Assembly (NCBI GenBank): GCA_001931905.2
Contig: MSJI02000280.1
Location: 1 to 39,409, forward strand
DNA length: 39,409 bases
Direction of reading: 5' to 3'
From: Cladosporium sp. IMV 00045
Taxonomy: Eukaryota; Ascomycota; Dothideomycetes; Cladosporiales; Cladosporiaceae
The position numbers and the translations under genes are program-made. This document shows, one piece after another, positions 19,487-30,309 of this stretch. The number at the start of each line of letters is the position of its first letter. The stretch's first letter is position 1. Below the pieces are notes generated by a model. The model searched no databases. It saw only the letters and a program-made list of their open reading frames with translations, and had not been told where the DNA came from.

Positions 19487-20145
19487 ATGACCACCGGACT
19501 CCCTCCACAGCCCTTGGACGCTTCGCCTGAGCAGGTCCAGCGTGTGCAGCAAGATGATGAACAGAAGAAGGCCTTGCCTAAAGGCGTCGTGCTAGGGCCG
19601 GATGGCAAACCGTATGTCTGGATCGCATGATTGGGTATATAAACCATATACTAACGCCATATCGCAGATGCCGGTCTTGCACTTCAGTCTCCTCATGGAT
19701 GGCCATGGCTCGCTCCGCGCCAGGCTCGAAAGAAAACAAACCCAGCGCCGTCCAGACCACCACTCCTACCTCCAGCGCATCTCTATCCCTCTCTATCCCG
19801 TCAGACTGTCCTCCCGACGTCGAACAGCTAGGTCGCTCCACCTGGACCCTCTTGCACACCATGACGGCCAACTACCCGGAGCGACCGTCGCTTACGCAAC
19901 AAATGGAGACGAAGCAGTTCATCGGCTTGTTCGGAAAAATGTACCCTTGCTGGGTGTGCGCCGATGATTTCAGGGCGTGGATGAAGGACGGCAATGAGCC
20001 TAGGGTTAGCAATAGAGATGAGTTTGGCAAGTGGATGTGCGAGGCGCATAATGCGGTCAATGTCAAGTTGGGCAAGAGCAGTTTCGATTGTAACAAATGG
20101 GAAGAAAGATGGCGCACTGGTTGGAAGGATGGTAGGTGTGATTAA
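19487..20145 (+). CDS. ERV1: FAD-linked sulfhydryl oxidase Erv1/ALR
   Basis: Intermembrane-space thiol oxidase that re-oxidises Mia40 and passes electrons to cytochrome c, driving disulfide-coupled import. Exons 19487-19611 and 19668-20145 flank a 56-bp GT-AG intron with a CTAAC branch site; total 200 aa. The splice creates GPDGKPCRSCTS, the N-terminal shuttle CxxC (Cys43, Cys46). The catalytic domain follows: PPDVEQLGRSTWTLLH (about 90-105), YPCWVC with the active-site CxxC (Cys136, Cys139), the FAD-binding WMCEAHNAVN (about 164-173), and a structural Cys at 183. One additional Cys (199) sits near the end, in KDGRCD. The start is uncertain: ATGs at 19430 and 19337 are in frame; 19487 gives an N-terminus most like other fungal Erv1 proteins. 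It is one of the few genes between 18 and 25 kb without a frameshift. Confidence 0.93.
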
Positions 20146-20350
20146 AAGATTCTGGGTTGCATTGCGGCGGCGTTTTTGGGGGTCTGCATGAGGCATGCGT
20201 GTATGAACTGCATGAGGAAAACTCCACTTAGAATTAGATCACGGGAGGAGCCATGTATGATATACAAGTGACGTACAACATCAAAAACATGTACTATTGA
20301 CATTTACGACATGGAGATTTCACTCCACCGCAGGCATCACCTCCGAAGCA

Positions 20351-21050
20351 TCAAAAACCCTTATTCACACCCTGCCACTCCGGGTCCTCGAGCCTACACC
20401 TAAGGAGATTCCATGGCCAGCTGACAGCCGGCGCCTTCGAGTCCCTCTCCTCGCCTGTCCTCCGTTCAGCCTGCCCAGACACAGCATCACCAAGGACTTT
20501 CTCGGGATCTCCCCGAGGGAACCCTGCCTCAGCTGCGTTCAAGAACTCCTCACCCAAAAGGCGCCGATACTGCTCGTGGCCAAAATCTGTCTTAGGACCC
20601 ATACGAATCAAACGAGTTAACGGTGACATCCGCTCTGCAAGGCCAGGACTGGTGTGCAATGCGATCGCCGTCCAGACGTCTCGAAGGGTGGCTTTATCTG
20701 ACACGCCGCGATTGCATAAAATTTACAGCCCCATCGGCACCGCAGACCTCGAAGCGCTGAGCATGGTCATGTATGTCGCACGTGCCAATATCGTGGAACA
20801 TGCTCGCCACGTAGATCAATCGCTCGTCGATGAGTTGGGTTTCCGTTGCGAAGAGCTCTGGACCTGCTGTTGGATGGAATTGGGGCAGGAAGGAGAGATC
20901 CTTCTTGTTGTAGGCGCTGGCGTAGAGGTAAACACGCATACTGTGATTGAATATGACTGGGTGTAGATGTTCTTTTGCGTATAGGTAGGCGGCCTGGGAG
21001 ATACTGTCTTTTGGGACGCATTCGGGCATGGGAGTAGATTGTGTCGCCAT
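20351..21050 (-). CDS. HD-domain hydrolase, cyanamide-hydratase-like (DDI2 family), frameshifted
   Basis: Belongs to the HD-domain family that includes fungal cyanamide hydratase (cyanamide to urea) and yeast Ddi2/Ddi3. Visible motifs are PVIFNHSMRVYLYA with the first metal His (36), MFHDIGT with the His-Asp pair (86-87), RFEVCGADGAVNF (about 99-111), and in the second half TAIALHTSPGLAERM and KTDFGHEQ. The first half begins at 21050 and hits a stop near 20693; the second half, homologous to the same domain, is in a different frame from about 20704. No plausible intron bridges them, and removing one base near 20704-20718 restores a 232-residue protein ending in PEWQGVNKGF. This is either an assembly indel or a recently broken gene. 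Many such proteins act on unknown substrates, so cyanamide should not be assumed. Confidence 0.75.
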
Positions 21051-21577
21051 CGCTGCTGGTGTCTGAGAGTTGTGAATCAGATCGCTCTGTTGGCCGACGA
21101 TGTGAACAGACTTTTCTTATTGCTGCAGTCAGTGTTCGCGTCTTATAGGCTTTGTCAATAGGTCAACCTAGAGCGCGCATTACTTGACTTCGCTTGTACA
21201 TAGAGCCAGGTTAGGGAACGATAGGGCGCGGAAAGTTGGAAGGCCTTTGATCAGCGCCACGCCTCGTCATTGAGTAGATGTTTACCATTTCTACGGAAAA
21301 TACTGCGCTCAGAGTCCCAGGGTGTGCAATGCACGAGTATTCTAAGACGATCCATAAGGTATATCATGTAAAAGGCAAGTAGAAGTGCAAACAAGAAGTT
21401 GGAAACGGAAAGTGGTGAATGCACGTTAAATTGACGTCTCGTGACCGCGCGCGTTGAGCGGGATCGGCCGTGATTCGTTGACGTCGTCGTTGCAACTTCT
21501 GATCAATTGCATTTTGGTTTGCATGTACATGTAGCCATTGATACAGGAGCATCCAGAAGGCGAGCGAGGCACCGATC
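21051..21577. other. Divergent promoter region, HD-domain gene / BRCT gene
   Basis: 527 bp between two outward-facing starts. No conserved coding frame or RNA gene was recognised. Confidence 0.45.
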
Positions 21578-22548
21578 ATGCCAACTGCGAAATCATCGCA
21601 GCCAGCGCCAAAGGCTGCCAAGCCCTCAAAATCCATCTTCGACCCATTCAATAGCAGCGCCACCGGCCACCAACGAGCAGAAAACAGACTCGGCGGAAGC
21701 ATATCATGGCGCGACTCGAGATCGATGAAACTACGCGAGCAGTTCGCTTCGGGGTCAGGGGGCGGCAAACGCGTATCAGATACTGTCGGTGCTGGTAGTC
21801 TGGACTTTGGGCAAGACGGAAGGACTGAAAATGGAGGCTGGGTTGATGGAGCTAAAGGTTTGAGATCCGGTGGCCAGACGAGCTTATGGGAGTCTATGAG
21901 CATTCAGAAGGGTACGGAAAGGCCAGCGAAGAAAGTCAAGCTGGAAAAAGCCGACGAAGCAACAAACGTAGTCAACCCTTTCACGCCGTTCAAAAAGCCA
22001 GATGGATCAATTAGAGAGACTAGCTGGACAAGCCACGAATCTAGCCCATCGCATCTGCTCTCACCTTGGGATGCTGGCGACCCAACACCTCCAAAATCGA
22101 CTCAGCCCCGACATGAAGAACCAAAAAGTGAAGAAACGACACCAGCACCTGAGTACCCACAAATATTCTCTGGTCTAACTTTCTACATCAACGGCTCCAC
22201 CGCACCAGACATATCCGATCATAAACTCAAACGACTCCTCAGCCTACACGGAGGCCAGCTGAGTATCTCTCTGGGCCGAAGATCCGTCACGCATGTCATC
22301 CTCGCCAAACCAGGAAGCCAGGGCGAGAGTTGTGGTGGTGGGCTCGCTGCGACTAAGATCCAAAAAGAGATTTCTCAGAAAGGTGGAAAGCCATCCGCTT
22401 CCTAAGCCCGGAATGGGCTGTCGAGAGTGTCAAGGCTGGAAAAAGACTGGCTGAGTCGCGGTTTGAGGGAATGAAGCTGGCGCCGAAGGGTGTCGGTGGT
22501 ATCGCAGGCATGTTTGCAAAGCAGGGTGCTGGGAAGCGGCCTGGATGA
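21578..22548 (+). CDS. Short BRCT-domain protein (REV1-like BRCT), frameshifted
   Basis: A disordered N-terminal ~190 residues with SKSIFDPFNSS near the start is followed by one BRCT domain beginning at FSGLTFYINGST (about 197) and including LHGGQLSISLGRRSVTHVIL and GGGLAATKIQKEISQKGG. The expected end of the domain, RFLSPEWAVESVKAGKRL, is present but in another frame: the first frame stops at 22403-22405, and the remainder runs to the TGA at 22546-22548. One missing base in the AAAG near 22388-22390 would join them, giving 323 residues. No intron fits. The BRCT resembles the N-terminal domain of REV1, but the protein is far too short for REV1 and has no polymerase domain. A DNA-damage or chromatin role is inferred from the domain only. 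Confidence 0.68.
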
Positions 22549-24079
22549 GATGATTTGAGATCGGATTGCAAGAGTGCGAACCAAGAGGTTTGCTCGCATT
22601 GCCCGCCAACGCACAAGCTCACCACCCCCCGCTCGATCATTACTTCAGAACTCTGAATACCAGCCCAGCCGCAGTGTGGCTCTCCATAGACATCCGGATC
22701 GAAAACAGCACTCAATCTCAGGAGGGTCGGGATGGAGATCGGTGCGCGGTCCTTTTGAACTTACGCACTTCTAGGCGGCTAGGAGGCTTTGTCACTCGAG
22801 ATTTCCAGCCCGCAGCCCAGCTTTGCTGGGAAAGTCTATGGCGCGATACGGATGACCCAGCTCGCTTTGGTGAATACAGAGCTGCTTGCGCTTGAGGCTG
22901 AACGAAAGTCCCCACTGCCTTCTTGGGCTCTGGCTTAGGAAACCGAAGATAATTCGACTGAGGCCTCACGCTCTCGCCAATACAAGCACGAACACAATTG
23001 CAGCGTTGAGCGCCAGAATGGTGACTCTTGCGTTTCATGTTGTGCATGAAAGTCTCCAGGACCAGATGTGAGGGTGTCATGCAATGATTAGGGTGACCGA
23101 AAAGATTACAGCGACCGCTCCCTTCAAACACTTAGCTCCCAGGAGAACGCCTTCGTGTCAAGACACCCTTCCACATCTCGACAACTGGCCGCCGGAATAC
23201 CGCGACGAGCCGCGAGCTCACGATACTGAATTAATGGCCTCGCCACATCTCCGACAATCGCCGCGCAACGTTGTAAGATATTTCCAGCCTGTGGAGTTCT
23301 CAAAGGCTAAGCAGCCCTGGGTATCTGTTTCGCTTCGACGCCATTGACCGAGCCACCCCACGCCCCAACCATGATTCAGGACCAGGACCTGCAGCATATG
23401 ATCTTGCCTCGAACAACGACCAAAAACGCTCTTGACAGTCGAGTTGCACCATTCACGCAAGAGAGGATACCCCTCGCTAGACAAGACTAGATCAGTGAGC
23501 TTTGATCAATGACATCAAGAACGATAGGAGGCAATGTGGCCATGCTTGGGCGCAATCGAAAAGATCGTTGACAGTCGCTTCGTTGCGAGACGTGGCTTGG
23601 TTCGCACGGACTGTATCGATGTATGCTGGCTAGTAGATTGGCCTGTAGACCGAGTAAAAGATGGATTAGATGTAGAACATCAAGATCAGATGACAAAAAC
23701 CTACATCCTGTGTTGAGCTCACTATCACATGTGATCATCTAAGTGAACATACTCAGCCAGTACGATCGTGCATCCCTTCAATTAGCGCCCCAATATACTT
23801 CACTAACGCTGCTGTAAGTGAAAAAAGCAGAACAAGATACATTCCAAATCCATGCAGCTTAAGCTGGTAGGTGTCTTGGACCAAATTACACGTTCAGCGG
23901 TAACGCATTAGGATGAGATATTCAACTGATGTGTCACTGATAACAACAATCTGAACGCATCAAGAGCTCAAGTGGTGGGAGTCTCAATTAGACTCAAGGT
24001 ATTTGGTGGCGCAAAGTACACATCACATAAATATACACGCAGACATGCCTACGAATAGCACGCCACAGTCTGGCTAAGA
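22549..24079. other. 1.5-kb gene-poor interval
   Basis: Bounded by the 3' ends of the BRCT and CWC27 genes. Several open frames of 80-140 codons occur (e.g. 22718-23131 minus, 22566-22895 plus), but none reads as a known or domain-like protein. The right third is AT-richer. It could hide a decayed element or a non-coding RNA, but nothing specific was found. Confidence 0.4.
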
Positions 24080-25577
24080 CTATCGTTTCGCCTTCCCCTT
24101 CCCTTTCCCATGCCTCTTTCCCTCTTCGATCTCCCTAGCCTTCTCACGCGGATCTATCACTTCAATCTCCTCCATTTTCTTCTTCCACTCCAAATCCTTG
24201 CCCAGATTGTCTTTCGCAAAGGTAAGGCGGTGGGCCATCCAGCCCGGATCATCGTCGTCGTCCACCTCGGCTTCACCGTCTGGCTTCTCATCGTCCCATG
24301 CTCGGCAGCTTTGGCAGTTTGCAATGAAGTGCAGGTCGCACAAATTCGCTTCCTCGTCGTCAACAGTTGTAGGCTCAGGATTGTGCGACGCCGTTCGTTG
24401 TCGCTTGCGCTTCACCGTTGATATCCTTCGATGTCCCCTGTGAAGGCAAGTCTTCGAGCTTTTGCTTGAATGCTTTGAACAAGTCCATAGCGCCTTTCTC
24501 ATCAGAGGCTTTGCCGCGTTTACGGCCCCGCGTGCTGCTGGCAGGAATCATGGCTTCTAGCGCGCTCTTCGGCTTTTCTTTCTCCTTGGGCGCGGTGTCT
24601 ACTGTGCGTTTCATGCTTGCTTTGAGAGCAGCAATTTCGGCGTTGGTCCTTTCTAATGCGCTCGGCTTTGTGCTTTTTGGTGTTTCGTCTTCTTCCTCGC
24701 TTTCGTCTCGCGTCGTTGCGAGCACAGGAACAGGCACGACAGGCTTTGGTCGAGGCTCTGGTTCTGCGGCAGGTGAGGGAGACTTTCGGCATTTCTCTAC
24801 CTTCTTTTTACGCTCCGGGGCTTCAGGCATTGGCGCATTGTTCAAGTCCTTGGGATCCTCGACAGCGGCTGAGACGAGCTTCGGGTTCGCCTTTGCTTTC
24901 TTGATTACAGGTGCTTCCTCCTCTCCTTCATCTCCTCCGAAACTCAAGACATTCTTGCCCAGTGGCTTTTTCCTCTTCTTCACATCTTTTCCTTTCTTGC
25001 CATCAATCGCCGTCCTCGGTGCCTCTCTTACTCTGGCTTCCATTCCCTCGAAAGGATTGACCAGAACTTCCGATCCTGTGATTTTGGTAGGGTACATTGG
25101 CCTCTCTGATCCTTCCTCCTCCGTCATCTCCGCCTCGGCCATCTTCATCAAATTGTAAATCGTGTCGCCCTCTATGCGCCCGAACATCGTGTGTTTCCCT
25201 TGCAGCTCCGGCGTCGTTCCCAGCGTGATGAAGAATTGACTCCCATTGCTATCCTTACCCTCGTTCGCCATTCCCAGCAATCCGCGCCGATTGAACCTGA
25301 GCCTGCTGTGAAATTCATCCTCGAATGGCTCGCCGTCGTTGATCGCGCTGATGCCGCCATTGCCGGTGCCCGTAGGATCGCCGCCCTGAATGATGAAGTC
25401 TGGCACCAGGCGGTGGAAGATTGTGTTGTTGTAGTAGCCATCCAGGCAGTGTTGAAGGAAGTTGCGCGTTGCCAGAGGTGCTTGCTTGCCGAACAGTTCG
25501 AGGGCGATGTCGCCGGCGGTCGTCTGGAGGATTACTTTTGCCGTTGGTTGTGGCTCTAGGTTGTAGAGAGAAGCCAT
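24080..25577 (-). CDS. CWC27: Spliceosomal cyclophilin CWC27 type, frameshifted near the C-terminus
   Basis: Cyclophilin associated with activated spliceosomes. It starts MASLYNLEPQPTAKV at 25577, and the cyclophilin fold occupies about residues 10-180, with FHRLVPDFIIQGGDPTGTG (Arg56 and Gln64 of the active site) and GSQFFITL. At the site where active cyclophilins carry Trp, this protein has Glu in TPELQGKHTMFG, as in CWC27 proteins that lack isomerase activity. A long charged, Lys/Glu-rich tail follows, with MDLFKAFKQKLEDLP. The final segment, EANLCDLHFIANCQSC...DPGWMAHRLTFAKDNLGKDLEW, is clearly family-conserved but lies in a shifted frame; the first frame stops near 24375. One extra base between about 24375 and 24425 explains this (498 residues restored); a poor-quality intron there is less likely. 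The 3' part may otherwise be read as a separate short frame, 24080-24502. Confidence 0.88.
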
Positions 25578-25876
25578 GCTGGATGGCGTTTGCGGCGCAA
25601 AGACCACAGAGTGTGGATGTTGTTTTGGATGGTCTTTCGAAAGAGAGATAAAGCTTCACTCCATGTAGAACATGTGAAAGCGACTTGAAGCTCCAGGCCA
25701 GCCTCCAGCTCCCAGGCCAGACGTCAGAGTCTCCCCGCTTCCAACTCACAAACACAAGCACCAACACCATACCGTCATTCACAAAACAGAAAACACCACT
25801 TCGATCACCGTCACCCGCAGACCTGGCGTACTTTACAGAAGAAGATACATTGTACGGTGGATTCCAGCGAACCATC
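25578..25876. promoter_or_regulatory. Bidirectional promoter region of CWC27 and GET5
   Basis: 299 bp between divergent start codons. No specific motif is claimed. Confidence 0.5.
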
Positions 25877-26692
25877 ATGTCAGAAGTCACGTTCGCAAAG
25901 ACCTTCCTGTCCTCTTTGGACAAGCGACCCATCAAGCTGCCTGCCGACCATGTGAGCGATCCGAAGCAGTATCCCAACCAAAGCCCAGTATGTCTTCAAA
26001 ATACCTGCTTCCTTGACGAATATACATTCTGACATGCTACCCAGGCCATCCTCCCTCGCCAAACTCACCCTTTCCCCCGCCGCGAACGACCCTCCTCTAC
26101 CCAGGCAGCAAAGCAAACCACCGTCAGCGCCACCTTGAAACCCATGCGCGGCGGCGAGACTGTCACTATCCCCAACCTCGCCCTCGAAGCCAGTATCTAT
26201 GAGATTAAGGAGCAGTACTCTAAGCAAACCTCGCTACCGCACGAGAAGATCAAGGTCCTACTGAACAAGAAACCCGCCGCGGACCTCAAGACACTGAAGG
26301 AACTTGGCGTGACCGGCGATGTGGAGTTTAGTGTGATGATTCTGGGTGGTGGAGGAGCCACGCCAAGTGCAGGCACTCCCAGTGCCGTGTCACCCGCAGT
26401 CGAGAAGGCCGACCCTGCTGCTTCAGTCCCTACGCCAGCGGTGGCGCCTAATGCGGACGATATGGTCATTGACGAGAAATCGTCTTTCCCTGGCAGTGAG
26501 AAGGCGCAGATTCAAGCGGAGAGCTCGTCTGCTCCCGGAGCTGCGCCTGGTGCCGGTCCCAGTGGCCCTGGTGCGCTGAACACGATTGAGTTTTGGAACG
26601 ATTTACAGGACTTCCTGTCGCAGCGACTCAGAGACAATGAAGAGGCGCAGAGGCTGAATAAGATGTTCAAGATGGCGTGGGTCAATCAGTAG
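25877..26692 (+). CDS. GET5: Get5/Mdy2-like ubiquitin-like protein of the tail-anchored protein pathway
   Basis: Get5 with Get4 hands tail-anchored membrane proteins from Sgt2 to Get3 in the cytosol. Exons 25877-25987 and 26045-26692, with a 57-bp GT-AG intron, give 252 aa. Order of parts: an N-terminal Get4-binding region (TFAKTFLSSLDKRPIKLP and the PRQTHPFPRR stretch, 1-50), a ubiquitin-like domain (about 60-130, ending in VEFSVMILGGGG), an Ala/Pro/Gly-rich linker, and a C-terminal helical dimerisation segment, FWNDLQDFLSQRLRDNEEAQ (about 220-239). Family similarity is judged by architecture and the C-terminal motif rather than strong identity. It could be another ubiquitin-like co-chaperone, but the termini favour Get5. 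Confidence 0.8.
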
Positions 26693-27810
26693 ATGTTGGG
26701 AGGTGTTGTTTAGAGAGGAATACCCAACCTGGCTTTAGCAATGTTTGAACGTACAAATGTAAACGCGGTCAACGAAGATCCTACTTCTCCCTTTGCTGTC
26801 ACTTCTTCGCGAATTTGAGCTGATATTTCTTTCTGCATCAATGCAGAACTGACTTGAAGCATTGCAGACTTCATTAGGTCTGAACACAGCATCGGAGCGC
26901 AGAGGCGAGACTGCAGCAAACAGCACAATATATCGCTAAAGGTCTCTTGATCCAAGGCCTCGGGTCGAGACACATGAATAAGCCTTACAGCCATCAAGGT
27001 ACATGCAGGACTCAGCCTACTTTCAACCTCACCTCCTCTTTTCCGATAATTACTCGACAATTACCATTGGATGAAAAAGGTTCCTACAATTTCACAAACA
27101 ACATAGAACACATGCCGTGCCCAGTATAAAGCAAAAAAAAAAAACGTGTCGAATTGCTGGACATTAAACAAAATGATAACACAAAAAGCAACTGCGATAC
27201 ACTGATCGAAGGATCCATTCATCACTCGAATATCGAAGATAAAAGGCAGCCGAGGTTACAGGACCATGACCCTCGCTCAACTCCGTGACGCTTCGCAGCG
27301 CACTATATCTCAACAATATCAACAGAACAGCAATACATCACCCAGCCGACGCTTGAAGAGTCGAGACGAATCTGTTAATCTGAGACGGGACAGCAAGACC
27401 CCAGCGCCATCCATGCCCTCCGCACACATGCAGCGTTGACTGGCTGGAACAACGTCGATCAATTCAACTTGGCGGCCGGCGAGCGGATCCGGCGACCATG
27501 GACTTTACAACTACCTGCCTTTTCCAGTAAGCAACCTCAATCGCTGGTGACCGCTCCAAAGTTTCGCAGCGGCCTTGAACCGCAGGGCTACACCTCAAGT
27601 GGATACCGCTTGTGCCGTGTTTATCGCAACATGGCCCTATCGCCCAAGACGATTGGTAGCCGAGCATATTTGTTCCTGCGTCTAGGCGAGCTAGGATGAG
27701 TGTGCCGGATATCGATAGGTACGACTGGGGCCGGGTCATGTATATATTGAATGTCTCGTGCCGTCTGAAACGCCCTCATTGTCGCTGAACTGTCAAGACC
27801 GCCGTTAACA
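26693..27810. other. Interval between GET5 and nuclease gene, no supported gene
   Basis: An A-rich run (about 27126-27143) and short open frames are present. A 116-residue minus-strand frame at 26710-27060 is the only one that looks protein-like, but it has no recognised motif. The right part is the nuclease promoter and leader. Confidence 0.4.
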
Positions 27811-28833
27811 ATGCGCGCTTCCACCGCTCTTCTGGCACTCGCAGGTGCAAAGACCGCCTACGCCTGGGGCGCCCTCGGACATGAGACAATCGGATACATA
27901 GCCTCCAACCTTGTCAAGAACGAGACTAGAGCATGGGCGCAGGCAATTCTCAACGATACCTCCGACAGCTACCTGGCCAACATCGCAACATGGGCAGACT
28001 CGTACAGGCGTACGGACGAGGGCGACTTCTCCGCTGGCTTCCACTACATTGATGCCGAAGACGACCCTCCCAGGTCCTGCAACGTAGATTTCGAGCGCGA
28101 TTGCAGCGTCGAAGAAGGCTGCGTTGTCTCCGCCATCGCGAACTACACCCAGCGCGTGCAGCAGCCGGATCAGCTAGACAAGCAGCAGGTCAACTACGCC
28201 CTGCGCTTCATCGTCCACTTCCTAGGCGACATCACCCAGCCTCTGCACAACGAGGCTCTCGAACTTGGCGGCAACGGCATCGACGTCACTTTCGACGACG
28301 AAGACTGGAACCTCCACGCCGTCTGGGACACCGCTATCCTCAACCAGCTCCGCGAAGTCGAGAATGCCACTCTCGCCGACGCCAAGGCGTGGGCGGACGA
28401 TCTGACGCAGGGCATCCAGCACGGCAAGTACAAGTACTGCGCTCGCTCGTGGACTCAAGGCGACGACATCGCGGACGCGCAGAGGTCTGCAATGGCATGG
28501 GCTCGGGATGCGAACGCTCTGGTCTGCACTGTCGTTCTGGGAGAGGGCAGAGAGGCGGTCGAGTCTGTCGATCTCGCCGGCGCTTACTTCGACAAGGCTG
28601 TGGAGGATGTCGAGGTGCAGATCTCGAAGGGTGGCTACCGTCTCGCCCACTGGCTCGATCAGCTCACCGCTGCTGCTCAGCAGAATGGTACCGTTTACAA
28701 GCGCTCTGCTGAGCCTGCGCCTGTTGCGAAGATGGATCTCAGTGGGAAGGAGTTCTTGCCGGCATCTAGGGAGTTGAGCAAGGCCAAGCTGGCGAGGAGA
28801 GCTTTTGGCCCCGGATGCGGACATGAGCATTGA
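27811..28833 (+). CDS. Secreted S1/P1-type single-strand nuclease
   Basis: Zinc-dependent nuclease that cleaves single-stranded DNA/RNA and 3'-nucleotides; secreted, and used for nucleic-acid phosphate and nucleoside scavenging. Single exon, 340 aa. Residues 1-18 form a signal peptide, so cleavage leaves Trp19 as the mature N-terminus, as the family requires. All nine trinuclear-zinc ligands of nuclease P1 are present at the expected spacing: Trp19, His24, Asp63, His78, His136, Asp140, His146, His169, Asp173. N-glycosylation sequons include Asn37, Asn49, Asn111 and Asn185. A C-terminal extension of about 60 residues beyond the catalytic core ends in GPGCGHEH and contains a basic KLARR stretch. 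No intron or frameshift. Confidence 0.95.
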   Translation: MRASTALLALAGAKTAYAWGALGHETIGYIASNLVKNETRAWAQAILNDTSDSYLANIATWADSYRRTDEGDFSAGFHYIDAEDDPPRSCNVDFERDCSVEEGCVVSAIANYTQRVQQPDQLDKQQVNYALRFIVHFLGDITQPLHNEALELGGNGIDVTFDDEDWNLHAVWDTAILNQLREVENATLADAKAWADDLTQGIQHGKYKYCARSWTQGDDIADAQRSAMAWARDANALVCTVVLGEGREAVESVDLAGAYFDKAVEDVEVQISKGGYRLAHWLDQLTAAAQQNGTVYKRSAEPAPVAKMDLSGKEFLPASRELSKAKLARRAFGPGCGHEH

Positions 28834-29575
28834 GAGACTGTGTATGCTAGAAAAATTTGTCCTATCTGATATCTGATTTGCCATACACCTATCCACTGCT
28901 TGCGTCCACGAACAACAGCCCTGAAAGTCATTGTTTGCTCAGCAGATCACATCCTATGGACTCACGCATCCAGCGAAAGCCTCCAGCCATGTTTGTAATC
29001 ATAACGACCAACAATCTATCACGATCCGAAATGAAAGGCGTTATCTCACAGGCCCGCTAGCGAGTCCCAGCGCTCTGAAGATGTTGGTAGCGGCCCGGGA
29101 CCATCGTCTGTGCATGAGGAACAAATGAACGACTCTGAACGTCCTTCGAACGATGATCATATCAATGTATGAAGACTCACAAGCATGCGATCTGTAAAGT
29201 GATAACATTTCAGTGAGTGTTGCTCATACATACCCCTCACTGTGAATCGAGTACAATGTGATTGTATGAAACAATAGATTAAATCACGCAAGTCAAGGGT
29301 GGCTCGAGTGGAGAGAAGGTTGGAGAAGGCGCGGGCAAGCCGAGCCTCTCCCGAAGCCAACAGCAATTGGCTGGCTGGAAGAGACAGCGACAGCGGCCGG
29401 GCGAAAAGGCCACGGAGACCCCTCCACATTAAGAGAAGGCTGCGGCTACGACTTCACTCACATCTTTCTTTTGCGATCGCGTGTGAACATTGGGATATCT
29501 CTCTCTATACCCTACCTACCACTTCACCTCCGGATCCAGGCAATTACGCCCTGATATTCCTCTACCTCCGCCATC
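28834..29575. other. Intergenic region, nuclease to SND3
   Basis: 3' flank of the nuclease and promoter of SND3. The last ~300 bp are GC-richer and lead into a pyrimidine-rich leader before the SND3 start. No gene seen. Confidence 0.45.
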
Positions 29576-30309
29576 ATGAACCCGCAAATGTACGTTCACC
29601 ATCCTGTCGTCGTCGAGATGCCTTATCACCACCCGTTCGCGACATGCCATACTGACGAGGTAATTCCACAGCACCAACCTCGTCATCATCCTTGTGATGA
29701 TGCAGGTCAGCAAGAAGATCCCCTTCGACGACCCTAACGTCCTCAACGGCGTGCGCGCCCTCTACGTTGTCAGCAATGTCCTCATCGCCGCCATCTACTT
29801 TTACGTCAAGCTCCAGATCGACAAGAAGAGAGGTATGTCTAGATATCCATGATATTCCTCCTCAACACTCTACACGCGAGACCTCAATCCTGACGATCAT
29901 CACAGACATGACCGTCCTCAAGTACGTCGAGCCCTCCCCCATGGGCAGCACCGAGGAGCCCAAGGTCGTCACCACCACCGTGCACGCCTACGACCAGCAG
30001 GCCCTGCGCGCCCTCTTCAAGTCGCAGCTGATGGGCGTCGGCATGATGGGCGTCATGCACCTGTACTTCCACTACACCAACCCGCTGCTCATCCAGTCCA
30101 TCATCCCCTTCAAGGGCGCCCTCGAGGGCAACCTCGTCAAGGTCCACGTCTTCGGCCAGCCCGCTTCCGGCGAGCTCAAGCGCCCTTGGAAGGCCGCCGG
30201 TGGCCTCGGCGGCATGATGGGCGGTGCTGGCGCTGGCGATGTCAAGACCGACAAGAAGAGCATCGAGGCTGCCGAGAGGGCCGGTCGCGGTGGTGCTAAG
30301 GAGGAGTAA
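29576..30309 (+). CDS. SND3: SND3/Pho88 ER membrane protein
   Basis: ER membrane component of the SND targeting route, first known for its effect on phosphate transporter maturation (Pho88). Three exons (29576-29589, 29672-29832, 29906-30309) with introns of 82 and 73 bp give 192 aa. The first exon is only 14 bases (MNPQ plus two bases), and splicing gives MNPQITNLVIILVMMQVSKK, matching the invariant family start. Other landmarks are DMTVLKYVEPSPM, LMGVGMMGVMHLYFHYTNPL, SIIPFKGALEGNLVKVHVFG, GELKRPWKA and the C-terminal TDKKSIEAAERAGRGG. Two membrane segments are evident (about 5-20 and 38-55), with a third hydrophobic stretch near 90-110. Convergent with RAD14 downstream, about 200 bp apart. 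Confidence 0.95.

Noticed and set aside
20665..20800. Possible introns joining the two halves of the HD-domain gene
   Set aside because: The candidate GT-AG spans are 29 bp or remove conserved residues such as the VCGADGAVNF segment, and do not restore a sensible frame.
24418..25158. 246-residue plus-strand frame opposite CWC27
   Set aside because: Ser/Leu/Phe-rich antisense translation of the Lys/Glu-rich CWC27 tail.
26710..27060. 116-residue minus-strand frame converging on GET5
   Set aside because: Composition is protein-like, but there is no motif, no intron evidence and no second line of support.
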